Shown in pieces: positions 26,399 to 34,301 of a DNA stretch of 64,000 nucleotides. The notes beneath the pieces were generated by a model. It had not been told where the DNA came from. It searched no databases and worked only from the letters and a program-made list of their open reading frames with translations. The translations under genes were made by a program, and so were the position numbers. Each line of letters opens with the position of its first letter. Positions within the stretch are counted from its first letter, which is position 1. The stretch is from Bifidobacterium scardovii JCM 12489 = DSM 13734 (lineage in GTDB: Bacteria > Actinomycetota > Actinomycetes > Actinomycetales > Bifidobacteriaceae): positions 868,001-932,000 of the forward strand of contig NZ_AP012331.1 in assembly GCF_001042635.1 (NCBI RefSeq), in the 5' to 3' direction.

Positions 26399-26812
26399 AT
26401 GACGGGAACCGGACCGGCGCGACATACCAAGCAGAAGGACGCCGTGATGCAGCAGCTGCGCAGCAGCGACGACTTCGTCTCGGCGCAGGAGCTGCACCGC
26501 AAGCTCGACGACGAGGGCACACGCATCGGCCTGGCCACCGTGTACCGCCAGCTCAACGCGCTGGTCGACTCGGGCGCCGCGGACACGGTTCGCCTCAACG
26601 GCCAGCAGCTGTTCCGCCTGTGCGGCGACGAGGGACATCACCACCATCTGGTGTGCCGCGAATGCGGCAAAACCGTCGAAATCGACCCGCCGAGCGAATC
26701 CTGGCTGCGCAAGATCGCCGACGGCCACGGTTTCACGGTCGAATCCCACACGCTCGAGGTGTTCGGCCTGTGCGCCGATTGCCGCGAGCGCGCCGCAGCC
26801 GCCAGGCACTAG
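26399..26812 (+). CDS. Fur-family metalloregulator (probable Zur)
   Basis: The 137-residue regulator has a winged helix (DAVMQQLRSSDDFVSAQELHRKL, IGLATVYRQLNALVDSGAADTV) and a C-terminal metal-sensing domain. The structural zinc site is CREC plus CADC near the end, and the GHHHHLVC stretch with EVFGLC supplies regulatory ligands. The length and the HHHHLVCRECGKTVEI form are typical of actinobacterial Zur (FurB) but do not exclude an iron sensor. ATG 26399 is chosen for AGGGAG six bases upstream; ATG 26396 directly before it is an alternative. A degenerate Zur-like site in its own promoter and the zinc regulon further downstream favour Zur. Confidence 0.85.
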   Translation: MTGTGPARHTKQKDAVMQQLRSSDDFVSAQELHRKLDDEGTRIGLATVYRQLNALVDSGAADTVRLNGQQLFRLCGDEGHHHHLVCRECGKTVEIDPPSESWLRKIADGHGFTVESHTLEVFGLCADCRERAAAARH

Positions 26813-26920
26813 CGGTCTGTCTCGTCACTGATCGACCGTTCTATCCAGTGCGCGAAGCGCGCGGCGCATTACCATCATGAGGTGTCGGCGGATCATGGCG
26901 GATGCTGATGTTCCGCCGCC

Positions 26921-27060
26921 GGACCACCCCCAGTCGGCTTCGCCGACAGCCCCCGCCAGCGGGGGCATGCGTCTCTGACTATTGGTTTTATTACGTCGAT
27001 TCTGTCATATCCCGCCCCCGCTGGCGGGGGCTGTCGGCGAAACCGACTGGGGGTGGTCCG
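26921..27060. repeat. Inverted pair of REP-like hairpins
   Basis: The left copy 26921-26966 (GGACCACCCCCAGTCGGC...) and the right copy 27015-27060 (ending GACTGGGGGTGGTCC) are reverse complements of about 46 bp with one visible mismatch, 47 bp apart. Each copy holds its own inner hairpin GCCCCCGC/GCGGGGGC. The right copy abuts the remnant gene at 27072. Confidence 0.85.
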
Positions 27061-27071
27061 ATGGTTGCGTC

Positions 27072-27853
27072 TCAACCCTCGCGCAGTCTGCCGCCCGGTT
27101 GCTGCGGCAGGGCTGAGGCGTACGAGTCGAAGATGATGCGCGCGTCGATGGGGCGGGGGCCGGCATGGGGCACCGACCACTGCCCGTGCAGCCGGCCTTC
27201 GGCGTCGGAGAAGGCGTCGATGGTCAGCCGGCTGGGCGCGAAGGGCAGGTTGAGGTCGAGATCCAGTGAGTTGGACCGCTGCATCCGGTACCACATGCCG
27301 CTCACCTGTCCGGTCCGGGGCTCGAACGCGCTGGCGAACATGGTGATCGACCCGTGGAAATGCGTGTCGCTCATATCGTCGAATTCGATGTCGGCGATGA
27401 TGGTCATGTCGCCGACCATCGCCGACGTGTCCACGCGGATGCGTTCGCGCCGGCCCCGGAACGTGCCGCCGCGTCCCGATCCGTTTCCGGCTCCGCCGCG
27501 GGCGTGCCTGCCGCTGAGGCCAGACCGGGGATCGTGCGCAGCTTGGGATTGGCGTCCAGCGCGTTGCCGGTGAAGACCTTGCGTTTCTGCGCTTCGGTGA
27601 TCAGTCCGCTGCCTTCCAGGGCCAGCGCCTGCCCGAGGCACGCCTCGATCGGCGTGTAAGGCGTGTCCGAGCCGTACAGCAGATGCGTGTCGGGCACGTC
27701 CAGCAGCCGCATCTTCTCGCGCTGCCACTCCATGGTCCAGTAGTCGGGCGTCGGATAGCCGTCCGGCTCGCCCGGGTGGTGCCGGGCGAGGAAGTCCAGA
27801 TACACCGGCGGCGGATAGTGGGCCTGGAAATCGACTTTGCTGAGGTATCTCAT
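27072..27853 (-). pseudogene. Decayed amidohydrolase (COG2159/ACMSD-like) gene
   Basis: The minus-strand frame from 27853 begins MRYLSKVDFQAHYPPPVYLD, a typical amidohydrolase-2 start with the metal ligand histidine. It runs through PTPDYWTMEWQREKMRLLDV, then jumps straight to PDTHLLYGSDTPYTPIEACL and GNALDANPKL, which belong near the C-terminus of a protein of about 320 residues. Roughly 200 internal residues are missing, with the junction near 27695. After about 27460 the coding-like signal moves to another frame (RIRVDTSAMVGDMTIIADIEF... to GGRLREG, ending at 27072), implying a frameshift before a C-terminal domain I do not recognise. It begins 7 bp after the FtsX permease stop and so was probably the last gene of that operon. 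Confidence 0.7.
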
Positions 27854-27860
27854 CGGCCCG

Positions 27861-30800
27861 TCACTCCACCGACTTGAGGGCGGCGAGCATGTCCACGGTC
27901 TTCAGCCGCCGGTAGACGAGCACGCCGAGCGCGGCCAGCACCGCGCCGACCACGACCAGAGGCGCCACGAACGCGAGCCAACCGAGCGCCGGATCGAACA
28001 TGACCTCGTCGGGCGGCACCTCGGTGATGATGTAGCGGTGCAGCAGCCCGCCGAACCCGTAGCCGGCGAGAATGCCCAGCACGGACAGCATGATCGTCTC
28101 GCGGTAGATGTACATGGTCGTCTCGTTCGAATGGAAGCCGAGCACCTTGATGGTCGACAGCTCGCGGATGCGCTCGGATACGTTGAGGTTGGTCAGGTTG
28201 TAGAGGATCACCACGGCCAGCAGCGCGGCCACGAGGATCAGCACCTCCATGATCTGGTCGAGCGAGTCGACGATCGTGTCCACCTGCTTCTTCGATGTCG
28301 TGTTCTGCACGATGCCCCTGACGCCGCTCAGGGTCATGAACTCGGCTGCCCGCTCGCCGACGTTGTCGGTATCGCCGTCCTTGAGCCTGACCAGATACGC
28401 GTTCGACCGGTAGTCCTGGCCGAAGACGTGTTCGTAGCCGCCCGAGGTCATGAACATGAAATGCCCGATGTACATTTCGGTGACGCCGTCGACGCACACC
28501 TTGCGCTCCACGCCGCTCTCGTCGGTGACGCTGATCGTGTCGCCCGGCTGCGCGCCGAGCATCTCGGCCATGCGCTCGGAGATGATCGCGCCGCGGTCGG
28601 TGAGCACCTGCGGCTTGTGCCCGACGCGCGAGCGCAGCGTGATGTAGTCGCCGAAATTATAGGCGTCGTCGGTGGCGATGAGCGTGATGTCCTGCTTGTC
28701 GTTGTCCTTGCCGGCGATCCTGGTGAGCTCCTCGTAGCGGATCGGCGAGGATTCGTCGACCTCCTTGTCCTGCATCGCCTTGGCGACTTCCGTGCGCTGC
28801 TCGTCGTTGTTGTCGGATTTCTCGGCGACGATCATGTCGTAGTGGATCAGATCGTCGAACTGGCGGTCGTTGATCTGCCCGATCGACGCCTGCACGCCAA
28901 GGCCGGCGGTGAGCAGCGCCACCGCGCCGCATACGCCGAAGATCGTCATGAACATGCGCGACTTGTAGCGGAAGATGTTGCGCGCGGTGACCTTGCGCGT
29001 GAAGTTCAGACGCGACCACAGCGGGGTGATGCGCTCGAGGAAGATCTTCGAGCCCTTCGCAGGGGGTTTCGGCAGCAGCAGGGAGGCCGGCTTCTCGCGC
29101 AGCTCGCGGGACGCCGCCGCGCAGGCGGGCACCACGGCGCTCACCCAGGCCAGCGCGAACGCGACGGCGGTGATGGCCGGGTGGAACGCCAGCGCGATGC
29201 GCGGCACCGTGAATCCGGTGCTGTACGCGTGGTCGACGATGAGCGGCAGCAGCGTGTGGCCGGCGGCCACGCCGATGATCGTGCCGAGCGTCGAGGCGGT
29301 GAACCCGTAGAACGTGAATTTCTTCATGATGTCGGCGTCGCCGTAGCCGAGCGCCTTGAGCGTGCCCGAGTTGGTGCGCTCCTCGTCGACCATGCGGCCC
29401 ATGGTGGTGAAGGTGACGAGCGCGGCCACCAGGTACAGGAACACGGGGAAGATCATCGCCAGTTTCTCGACGATGTTCGCGATGATCTCGTACACGCGGT
29501 AGCCCTCCGAGGTGAGCCACTCGCGCCGGCCGTCGATCGAATAGGCTGGCACCGTGAGCGTGTCGACCTTCTCGCGCGCGAGTGCGATGTCGTGTTCGGC
29601 GTCGGCGATCTTCTGCTCGGCCTGCGGCTTGGCGTCCTCGTATTCCTTGAGCTTCGCGTCGTATTCCTCTTCGGACTTCTCGATCTGGCGCTGTCCTTCG
29701 ATCAGCTGCGTGGCCCCGCCGGAGACGCTGCCGGCGGCCGTGGAGACCGCGCTGCCCAGCTCCGTCTGCTTGGCGGCGAGCTGGCGGGAGGCCTCGGCGA
29801 TCGCGGCGGCGTTCTTTTGGTAGTCGTCCGACCCCTGCTCGAGCTTGGCGGCGCCGTCGTTCCACTGCCGCAGCGCCGTATGGTATTCGCTGAGCTTGCC
29901 ATTGTACTGCGCTGCGGCGTCGTTGTAGCCCGACAGCGCCTGGTCGTACTGCGTCTTGACGCTGTTGTACAGCGATCCGGTCAGGCCGGTGTCCGCCCAC
30001 TGCCCCAGCAGCGTTCCGGTGCCGTCCAGCGCCGGTTTGACGGCTTCGAGCGCGGTGCGCGCCGCGTCGAGCTGCTTCTTGGCGTCCGACAGCTGGCTCC
30101 ACGACGAGGCGAGCTGGCCTTGGCCCTGCGTCAGCTGCTGCGCGCCGGCCGCCAGCTGCGTCTGCGCGCCGGTCAGCTGGGTACCGGCCGCGGCGATCTG
30201 CGCCGTGGCCCCCGAAAGCTGGGCCATGGCGGCGGAGGCCTGATCGACCGCCTCGGCGCTGCCGTCGGACACCTGGTCCTTGGCGGCGTCGATCTGCGAT
30301 TTCGCGTCGTCGAGCTGCTGCTGCGCGTCGGCCAGCTGCTGTTTGGCGTCGTTGACCTGGGACTGCGCCTTGTCGATCTGCTCGCGGCGTTCCTCGCGGA
30401 TCGAGGCCTCGCGCGCCTCGGGCTGGTCGGCGAGCCGCTTGGTGAGCGTCTCCTTGTGCGCCTGCACGCGGTCGCGGTAATCGGTGGTCCAGTAGTCGAG
30501 CCCGGCGGTGTCCGTGAACGTGACGCGGCCGATCATCGCCACGTCCGAGTCGAACGCGCCGTCGGTCACCACCGCATAGCCGTCGAGCTCGCCGGTGCCG
30601 GCCGTCGACTGGCCGAGATTCAGGTTGGAGATGGCCTCGCTCGAGTCGACGAATCCGACCACGGTGAAGGTCGTGTTGGTCAGCACGGTGTCGCCGGCGA
30701 TGTCGGGCTGCTCGGTGACGGTGATGGTGCTGTCGATCGCGAACTTGTCCCGTTCGTCGGTGTCCAGCGCGATCTCCGTGGCCTTGTTCGGCAGGCGCCC

Positions 30801-31274
30801 CTCGGCCACGGCGTAGGTCGACACGGTCTGCGGCCTGGAGAACACGCGCAGGCTGTGGTTGCTGTTCTTGATCGTCACGTCCTTGAAATAGCCGAATTCG
30901 GCCGTTTTCACGCCTGCGGTCCCGCGGATGATCGACTCGTCGTCGTGGGTCAGGCCGTAGTCGCTGATCACGGTGACGTCGGCCAGGTCGTTGCCGTCGA
31001 AGAAGTCGGTGCCGGTGATCCGCATGTCCGGGCCGGTGACGAACAGGCCGACGAGCGCGAAGGATCCCAGCGCCATCAGGCTGACGATCGAGAGAAAGCG
31101 TCCCTTGGACTTCGCCATCGTGACGCGGATGTCCTTCCACAGCATGCGCTTGCGCAGGCGCGTGCGTGTGCGTGTGCGTGTGCGGGTGCCGTTGCGGCCG
31201 TTTGCGTGGGAGCCGCTTGCGGCGGCGGCCGATGCGTGGCCGTTCGTATGGCGTTGTGCGTGATTGCGTGTCAT
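27861..31274 (-). CDS. Large FtsX-type ABC permease with coiled-coil extracellular domain
   Basis: The 1137-residue permease has a first helix at about 59-77 (FLSIVSLMALGSFALVGLFV). A long extracellular domain follows, in which residues about 290-545 are strikingly Ala/Gln/Asp-rich with heptad character (QVNDAKQQLADAQQQLDDAK and similar). The first FtsX core lies near 610-740 (FPVFLYLVAALVTFTTMGRMVDEE, TLKALG). Two helices and a short second extracellular domain follow, and the last FtsX core is near 1005-1125 (VLILVAALLAVVILYNLTNLNVSERIRELSTIKVLG). This is the duplicated FtsX plan of large Gram-positive exporters. The ATPase gene ends 4 bp upstream. TetR control implies induction by a toxic ligand such as a peptide or bile-like compound. 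Confidence 0.92.
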   Translation of the reverse strand: MTRNHAQRHTNGHASAAAASGSHANGRNGTRTRTRTRTRLRKRMLWKDIRVTMAKSKGRFLSIVSLMALGSFALVGLFVTGPDMRITGTDFFDGNDLADVTVISDYGLTHDDESIIRGTAGVKTAEFGYFKDVTIKNSNHSLRVFSRPQTVSTYAVAEGRLPNKATEIALDTDERDKFAIDSTITVTEQPDIAGDTVLTNTTFTVVGFVDSSEAISNLNLGQSTAGTGELDGYAVVTDGAFDSDVAMIGRVTFTDTAGLDYWTTDYRDRVQAHKETLTKRLADQPEAREASIREERREQIDKAQSQVNDAKQQLADAQQQLDDAKSQIDAAKDQVSDGSAEAVDQASAAMAQLSGATAQIAAAGTQLTGAQTQLAAGAQQLTQGQGQLASSWSQLSDAKKQLDAARTALEAVKPALDGTGTLLGQWADTGLTGSLYNSVKTQYDQALSGYNDAAAQYNGKLSEYHTALRQWNDGAAKLEQGSDDYQKNAAAIAEASRQLAAKQTELGSAVSTAAGSVSGGATQLIEGQRQIEKSEEEYDAKLKEYEDAKPQAEQKIADAEHDIALAREKVDTLTVPAYSIDGRREWLTSEGYRVYEIIANIVEKLAMIFPVFLYLVAALVTFTTMGRMVDEERTNSGTLKALGYGDADIMKKFTFYGFTASTLGTIIGVAAGHTLLPLIVDHAYSTGFTVPRIALAFHPAITAVAFALAWVSAVVPACAAASRELREKPASLLLPKPPAKGSKIFLERITPLWSRLNFTRKVTARNIFRYKSRMFMTIFGVCGAVALLTAGLGVQASIGQINDRQFDDLIHYDMIVAEKSDNNDEQRTEVAKAMQDKEVDESSPIRYEELTRIAGKDNDKQDITLIATDDAYNFGDYITLRSRVGHKPQVLTDRGAIISERMAEMLGAQPGDTISVTDESGVERKVCVDGVTEMYIGHFMFMTSGGYEHVFGQDYRSNAYLVRLKDGDTDNVGERAAEFMTLSGVRGIVQNTTSKKQVDTIVDSLDQIMEVLILVAALLAVVILYNLTNLNVSERIRELSTIKVLGFHSNETTMYIYRETIMLSVLGILAGYGFGGLLHRYIITEVPPDEVMFDPALGWLAFVAPLVVVGAVLAALGVLVYRRLKTVDMLAALKSVE

Positions 31275-31278
31275 CCGT

Positions 31279-31980
31279 TCACCACTCCAGATCCTTGATG
31301 TCCATCGGCTGTTCGTTCACGTCGATCGATTTGACGCGCGCGTCGTGCATGTGGATCACGCGGTCGGCGATCGGCGCGATGGCCGAGTTGTGGGTGACGA
31401 TCACCACGGTCGCGCCCTTCTTGCGGCTCTGGTCCTGCAGGATCTGCAGCACCTGCTTGCCGGTGTTGTAGTCCAGCGCGCCGGTCGGCTCGTCGCACAG
31501 CAGGATCTTCGGGTTCTTGGCCACGGCGCGGGCGATGGCCACGCGCTGCTGCTCGCCGCCGGAGAGCTGCGCGGGGAAGTTGTTGATGCGGTCCTTGAGC
31601 CCGACGTCGATCAGCGCCTGCACCGGGTCCTGCGCGTCCTTGACGAGTTCGGAGGCGAGCTCCACGTTCTCCTTGGCGGTCAGGTTCGCGACGAGGTTGT
31701 AGAACTGGAACACGAAGCCGATGTCGTGCCGGCGGTACTCGGTGAGCTGGTGGGCGTTGTAGTCGGAGATGTCCTTGCCGTCGATGATCACCTGCCCCTC
31801 CGAGTTCGTGTCCATGCCGCCCAGAATGTTGAGCACAGTGGATTTGCCGGCGCCCGAGGCGCCGAGGATGATCGCCAGCCCGCCTTTTTCGATGCCGAAG
31901 CTCACGTCGTTGTTGGCGACGATGGTGGTGTCGCCCATCTGGTAGCGCTTGAAGCTGTGGACCATGTCGATGTAGGCCAT
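31279..31980 (-). CDS. ABC transporter ATP-binding protein (partner of large FtsX permease)
   Basis: The 233-residue ATPase begins [20 protein letters not shown] at 31980; the longer upstream frame crosses the promoter and is not used. Walker A is [10 protein letters not shown]-loop [16 protein letters not shown], signature [15 protein letters not shown], Walker [13 protein letters not shown] and switch [14 protein letters not shown]. The DEPTGALD type pairs with FtsX permeases. It is the first gene of the operon, whose promoter (32103-32132) carries the operator at 32078-32087. Confidence 0.93.
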   Translation of the reverse strand: MAYIDMVHSFKRYQMGDTTIVANNDVSFGIEKGGLAIILGASGAGKSTVLNILGGMDTNSEGQVIIDGKDISDYNAHQLTEYRRHDIGFVFQFYNLVANLTAKENVELASELVKDAQDPVQALIDVGLKDRINNFPAQLSGGEQQRVAIARAVAKNPKILLCDEPTGALDYNTGKQVLQILQDQSRKKGATVVIVTHNSAIAPIADRVIHMHDARVKSIDVNEQPMDIKDLEW

Positions 31981-32077
31981 GATGCCCTTCCGTTGGTGGT
32001 GTCCGTGTGCGCATGCCGCCCACCCGCCGGGTGCGATCCGCATGTGGCGGACCGTCGCCATCGTCACTACGAATAGA

Positions 32078-32087
32078 CAACATGTTG
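32078..32087. promoter_or_regulatory. TetR operator copy 1
   Basis: The palindrome CAACATGTTG lies in the shared context ACAACATGTTGAT, just downstream of the minus-strand ABC promoter. An identical site lies at 32203-32212. Two copies flanking the divergent promoters strongly suggest the adjacent TetR protein binds here. Confidence 0.75.
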
Positions 32088-32102
32088 ATTTAACTGTTCC
32101 CG

Positions 32103-32132
32103 ATTGTATGGGGCGATTGAAAAGCCGGTCAA
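32103..32132 (-). promoter_or_regulatory. Predicted promoter of the ABC exporter operon
   Basis: On the minus strand, -35 TTGACC (32127-32132) and -10 TACAAT (32103-32108) are separated by 18 bp. The TetR-type operator lies 15 bp beyond the -10, a position suited to blocking elongation or open-complex formation. Confidence 0.6.
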
Positions 32133-32151
32133 TCAGCAGAAAACGCAAAAA

Positions 32152-32166
32152 TGTTCATTTTGAACA
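32152..32166. promoter_or_regulatory. Inverted repeat between the divergent promoters
   Basis: TGTTCATTTTGAACA is a perfect 6-bp inverted repeat with a 3-bp centre. It overlaps the predicted -35 (TTGAAC, 32160-32165; -10 TATTCT, 32184-32189) of the tetR-type gene. It differs from the CAACATGTTG sites, so it may bind a second regulator. Confidence 0.45.
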
Positions 32167-32202
32167 TATTGGTGAAAGCTGTCTATTCTGTCTTTATCTG
32201 AA

Positions 32203-32212
32203 CAACATGTTG
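32203..32212. promoter_or_regulatory. TetR operator copy 2
   Basis: The second CAACATGTTG palindrome lies 54 bp before the tetR-type start codon, downstream of its predicted -10 element, as expected for autorepression. Confidence 0.75.
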
Positions 32213-32265
32213 ATATGATGTGGCGTATAACCATGACCGAAGAGAGGCGAGCGAAAGGGGTTGCC

Positions 32266-32865
32266 ATGGCTGACGGCGGCAAGCGCAATACCATGACCGA
32301 GGCGAAGATCAAGGCGGCGTTCACCGAGCTGATGCAGTCCAAGGACTTCGACGCGATGACGGTGAGCGGCATCGTGCGCGCGGCCGGCATCAACCGCGGC
32401 ACCTTCTACCTGCATTATCTCGACAAGTTCGATCTGCGCCAGCAGCTGATCGACGACACGATCGCCGATCTGACGCGGATCCTCATCACGCGGCCCGGCG
32501 GCCGGGAGCGGCGGCCGGGCAGCGTCTCCGATTGCTTCGACCCCGAGGCGATCGCCGAGGCGCTGCGCTACGTCAAGCGCGACTATGCGTTTTTCGATGC
32601 GGTGTCGCGCTCTGGCAACGACATGCAGATGTACGACCGCGTCAAGGACGTGCTCAAGCAGATGCTGCTCGGCCAGGCCTCCCATGTCGGCGCAGAACTG
32701 CGCTACAGCGGCATCCCGCGAGACTATGCGCTGGAGATCCTCGTCTCCGCCGTCTCGTCGATCATCTGGCTGTGGATCCGCCGGGGGTGCAAGGAGACGC
32801 CGGAGGAGATCTGCGCGATCATCGAGAAAAACAAAACCACCGCGCCCATCGACATATTGCGATAG
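32266..32865 (+). CDS. TetR-family transcriptional regulator
   Basis: The 199-residue regulator has a TetR HTH, KIKAAFTELMQSKDFDAMTVSGIVRAAGINRGTFYLHYLDKFDL, and a variable ligand domain ending in the TetR_C-like VSAVSSIIWLWIRRGCKETPEEI. ATG 32266 is chosen for AAAGGGG five bases upstream; ATG 32233 is an in-frame alternative without one. It is divergent from the ABC exporter operon, with two identical operators in the gap, and should repress both units until a substrate of the exporter binds. Confidence 0.9.
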   Translation: MADGGKRNTMTEAKIKAAFTELMQSKDFDAMTVSGIVRAAGINRGTFYLHYLDKFDLRQQLIDDTIADLTRILITRPGGRERRPGSVSDCFDPEAIAEALRYVKRDYAFFDAVSRSGNDMQMYDRVKDVLKQMLLGQASHVGAELRYSGIPRDYALEILVSAVSSIIWLWIRRGCKETPEEICAIIEKNKTTAPIDILR

Positions 32866-32933
32866 ACGCGGCGGTTGTTGTGCGAAGTGAGACTGAAGGG
32901 AGTCAATCCGCAAGAGAAAGCGGAAACCTAACC

Positions 32934-33281
32934 TCAGGCGGCCAGTTCGGCCTTGAGCTCCTTGAGGCCGGCGAGGATCTCCTCGTGGCACTTCTCGCTC
33001 GGGTCGAAGGCGAGGTGGCAGAACGCGCACTCGTGGCCCTCGTGGTCCTCGTGGCAGGTGTGCGCGCAGGCCTTGCCCTCGCACTCCTCGGTGTTGCCGT
33101 GCTCGCAGTCGGCGTCGTCGCAGCAGTCGCCGGTGAAGCAGCAGCCGCAGCAGCCGCAGGCGGCGGTGCCGTGCTCGTGCTTGGTGACATCGAACTTGGC
33201 CAGGGTGTCCTTGCAGACGGCGAAGGTGCCTTCCTCGGTGACGATCTCGTAGGCGTGCTGGTCAAGAGTCTTGATGGTCAT
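32934..33281 (-). CDS. Cys/His-rich putative metal-binding protein
   Basis: A 115-residue protein with 15 cysteines and 10 histidines packed mostly between residues 40 and 99. The clusters include CGCCGCCFTGDCC, CEHGNTEEC, CAHTCHEDHEGHECAFC and KCHEE. The N-terminus (MTIKTLDQHAYEIVTEEGTF) and the helical C-terminus (ILAGLKELKAELAA) are ordinary. It does not match metallothionein spacing I know. AAAGGACA precedes ATG 33281. A strong Zur-like box (33348-33362) and a TATAGT -10 (33313-33318) lie upstream, so the protein may be a metal store, chaperone or sensor used in zinc limitation. No catalytic function is visible. Confidence 0.78.
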   Translation of the reverse strand: MTIKTLDQHAYEIVTEEGTFAVCKDTLAKFDVTKHEHGTAACGCCGCCFTGDCCDDADCEHGNTEECEGKACAHTCHEDHEGHECAFCHLAFDPSEKCHEEILAGLKELKAELAA

Positions 33282-33347
33282 AAGTTGTCCTTTCATCGTG
33301 TGTTCGTCTGAGACTATAGGCGGGCGCCCGTCGTCGGCGGAAGTTAG

Positions 33348-33362
33348 TGAAAGTGATTATCA
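33348..33362. promoter_or_regulatory. Zur-like box upstream of the Cys/His-rich protein gene
   Basis: TGAAAGTGATTATCA differs from the Zur consensus TGAAAATGATTATCA by one base. It lies about 67 bp upstream of the start codon, beside the expected -35 position. Confidence 0.65.
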
Positions 33363-33478
33363 GGCCCGTTCCATGCCCCTCCTGTTGGGTGGGGAGGGCG
33401 TGCTTGTGCCGTGCTCTCCATCCCTTCCCGCTGGCGGAAGAGGATATGAAGTGCCGGAGGGCGGTTGCGCCGGTGTGA

Positions 33479-33931
33479 CTACTTGACCATCGCCGGTCTC
33501 GCAGCCGCATCGCCTTGGGCGTCATGCTTCGCCGCGCACTTGGGACACAGGCCGAAAATCTCCAGTTCGTGGGCGATGTCCTGGTACTTCAGCTGCTTGG
33601 CGGCTTTGTCGATCCACTGCTCAAGTCCGGGAATCTCGATTTCGATGGTCCGCCCGCATTCGCGGCACACGATGTGATGGTGATGATGCTGGTCGGAACA
33701 TTCGCGGTAGAGGGCCTCGCCGTTGACGTGGATCACGTCGAGCTCGCCTTGGGAGGCCGTCATCTGCAGGTTGCGGTAGGCGGTGGCCGTGCCGATGCGC
33801 GTGCCGCGCTCGCGTAGGATGTCGGTGATTTCCTGGGCCGTGACGAATCGGGACAATTCCGCCAAGACCTGGGTGATGAGGAGTCGGGGTCGCGTCACGC
33901 GCCGGGTGGTCTCGGTTTGCTCGATGCTCAT
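33479..33931 (-). CDS. Fur-family metalloregulator (probable iron Fur)
   Basis: The 150-residue Fur-family protein has a winged helix (TRPRLLITQVLAELSRFVTAQEIT, GTRIGTATAYRNLQMTASQG) and a metal domain with HHHHHIVCRECGRTIEIEIPG, ELEIFGLCPKC and a Lys/Ala-rich tail. It is a clear paralogue of the gene at 26399. Its promoter region carries one Fur-like box and the facing import operon a second one, so iron sensing and autoregulation are favoured over zinc, but residues alone do not settle this. AAAGGGG lies ten bases before the ATG. Confidence 0.88.
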   Translation of the reverse strand: MSIEQTETTRRVTRPRLLITQVLAELSRFVTAQEITDILRERGTRIGTATAYRNLQMTASQGELDVIHVNGEALYRECSDQHHHHHIVCRECGRTIEIEIPGLEQWIDKAAKQLKYQDIAHELEIFGLCPKCAAKHDAQGDAAARPAMVK

Positions 33932-33949
33932 GACGTTCTGCCCCTTTCC

Positions 33950-33972
33950 GATAACAAATGATATTCATTATC
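33950..33972. promoter_or_regulatory. Fur-like box 1
   Basis: The 23-bp site reads GATAAC at its left end and AATGATATTCATTATC to the right, close to the classical Fur box built from GATAAT/ATTATC units. It lies 18 bp upstream of the fur-type start codon. Confidence 0.65.
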
Positions 33973-34023
33973 GTTATTAAAGCAAGAGCGGTGAGTCGCT
34001 GCCCGTTTGTCCGGTATGGCGTC

Positions 34024-34050
34024 TATCAATGATATTGATATTCGTTATCA
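34024..34050. promoter_or_regulatory. Fur-like box 2
   Basis: TATCAATGATATTGATA is a near-perfect palindrome, extended on the right by TTCGTTATCA. It lies about 250 bp before the import operon, which it probably controls. Confidence 0.6.
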
Positions 34051-34301
34051 AAAAAAGACGTAGAAAGAAGCATGTTGACTGCGTGCGAAGCGTGCGGGAA
34101 ACCAGGCATGGTGGCCGAACGATTTCGGCCGATGCGCCGGCCGCGCGCTGAATCGCGGACCAAGCATTATAAGCGTTTTTCCGGGAAAAGAACAGTCTTG
34201 TTCTTCATGAAATTAGTCAATACCGTGGCTAGTGCATAGCCATGAATCACGGCGCAGTCGCGCATGCCAATCGCCATGGACGGCGGAGAAAAGGGAACAC
34301 A

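Larger units (their letters stand above)
33932..34301. other. Divergent regulatory region between fur-type gene and import operon
   Basis: This 370-bp AT-richer stretch holds the two Fur-like boxes described separately. No ORF in it is supported. Confidence 0.6.

Noticed and set aside
27837..31298. Plus-strand frame of 1153 codons
   Set aside because: It is the exact antisense shadow of the FtsX permease gene and shows no membrane segments or motifs.
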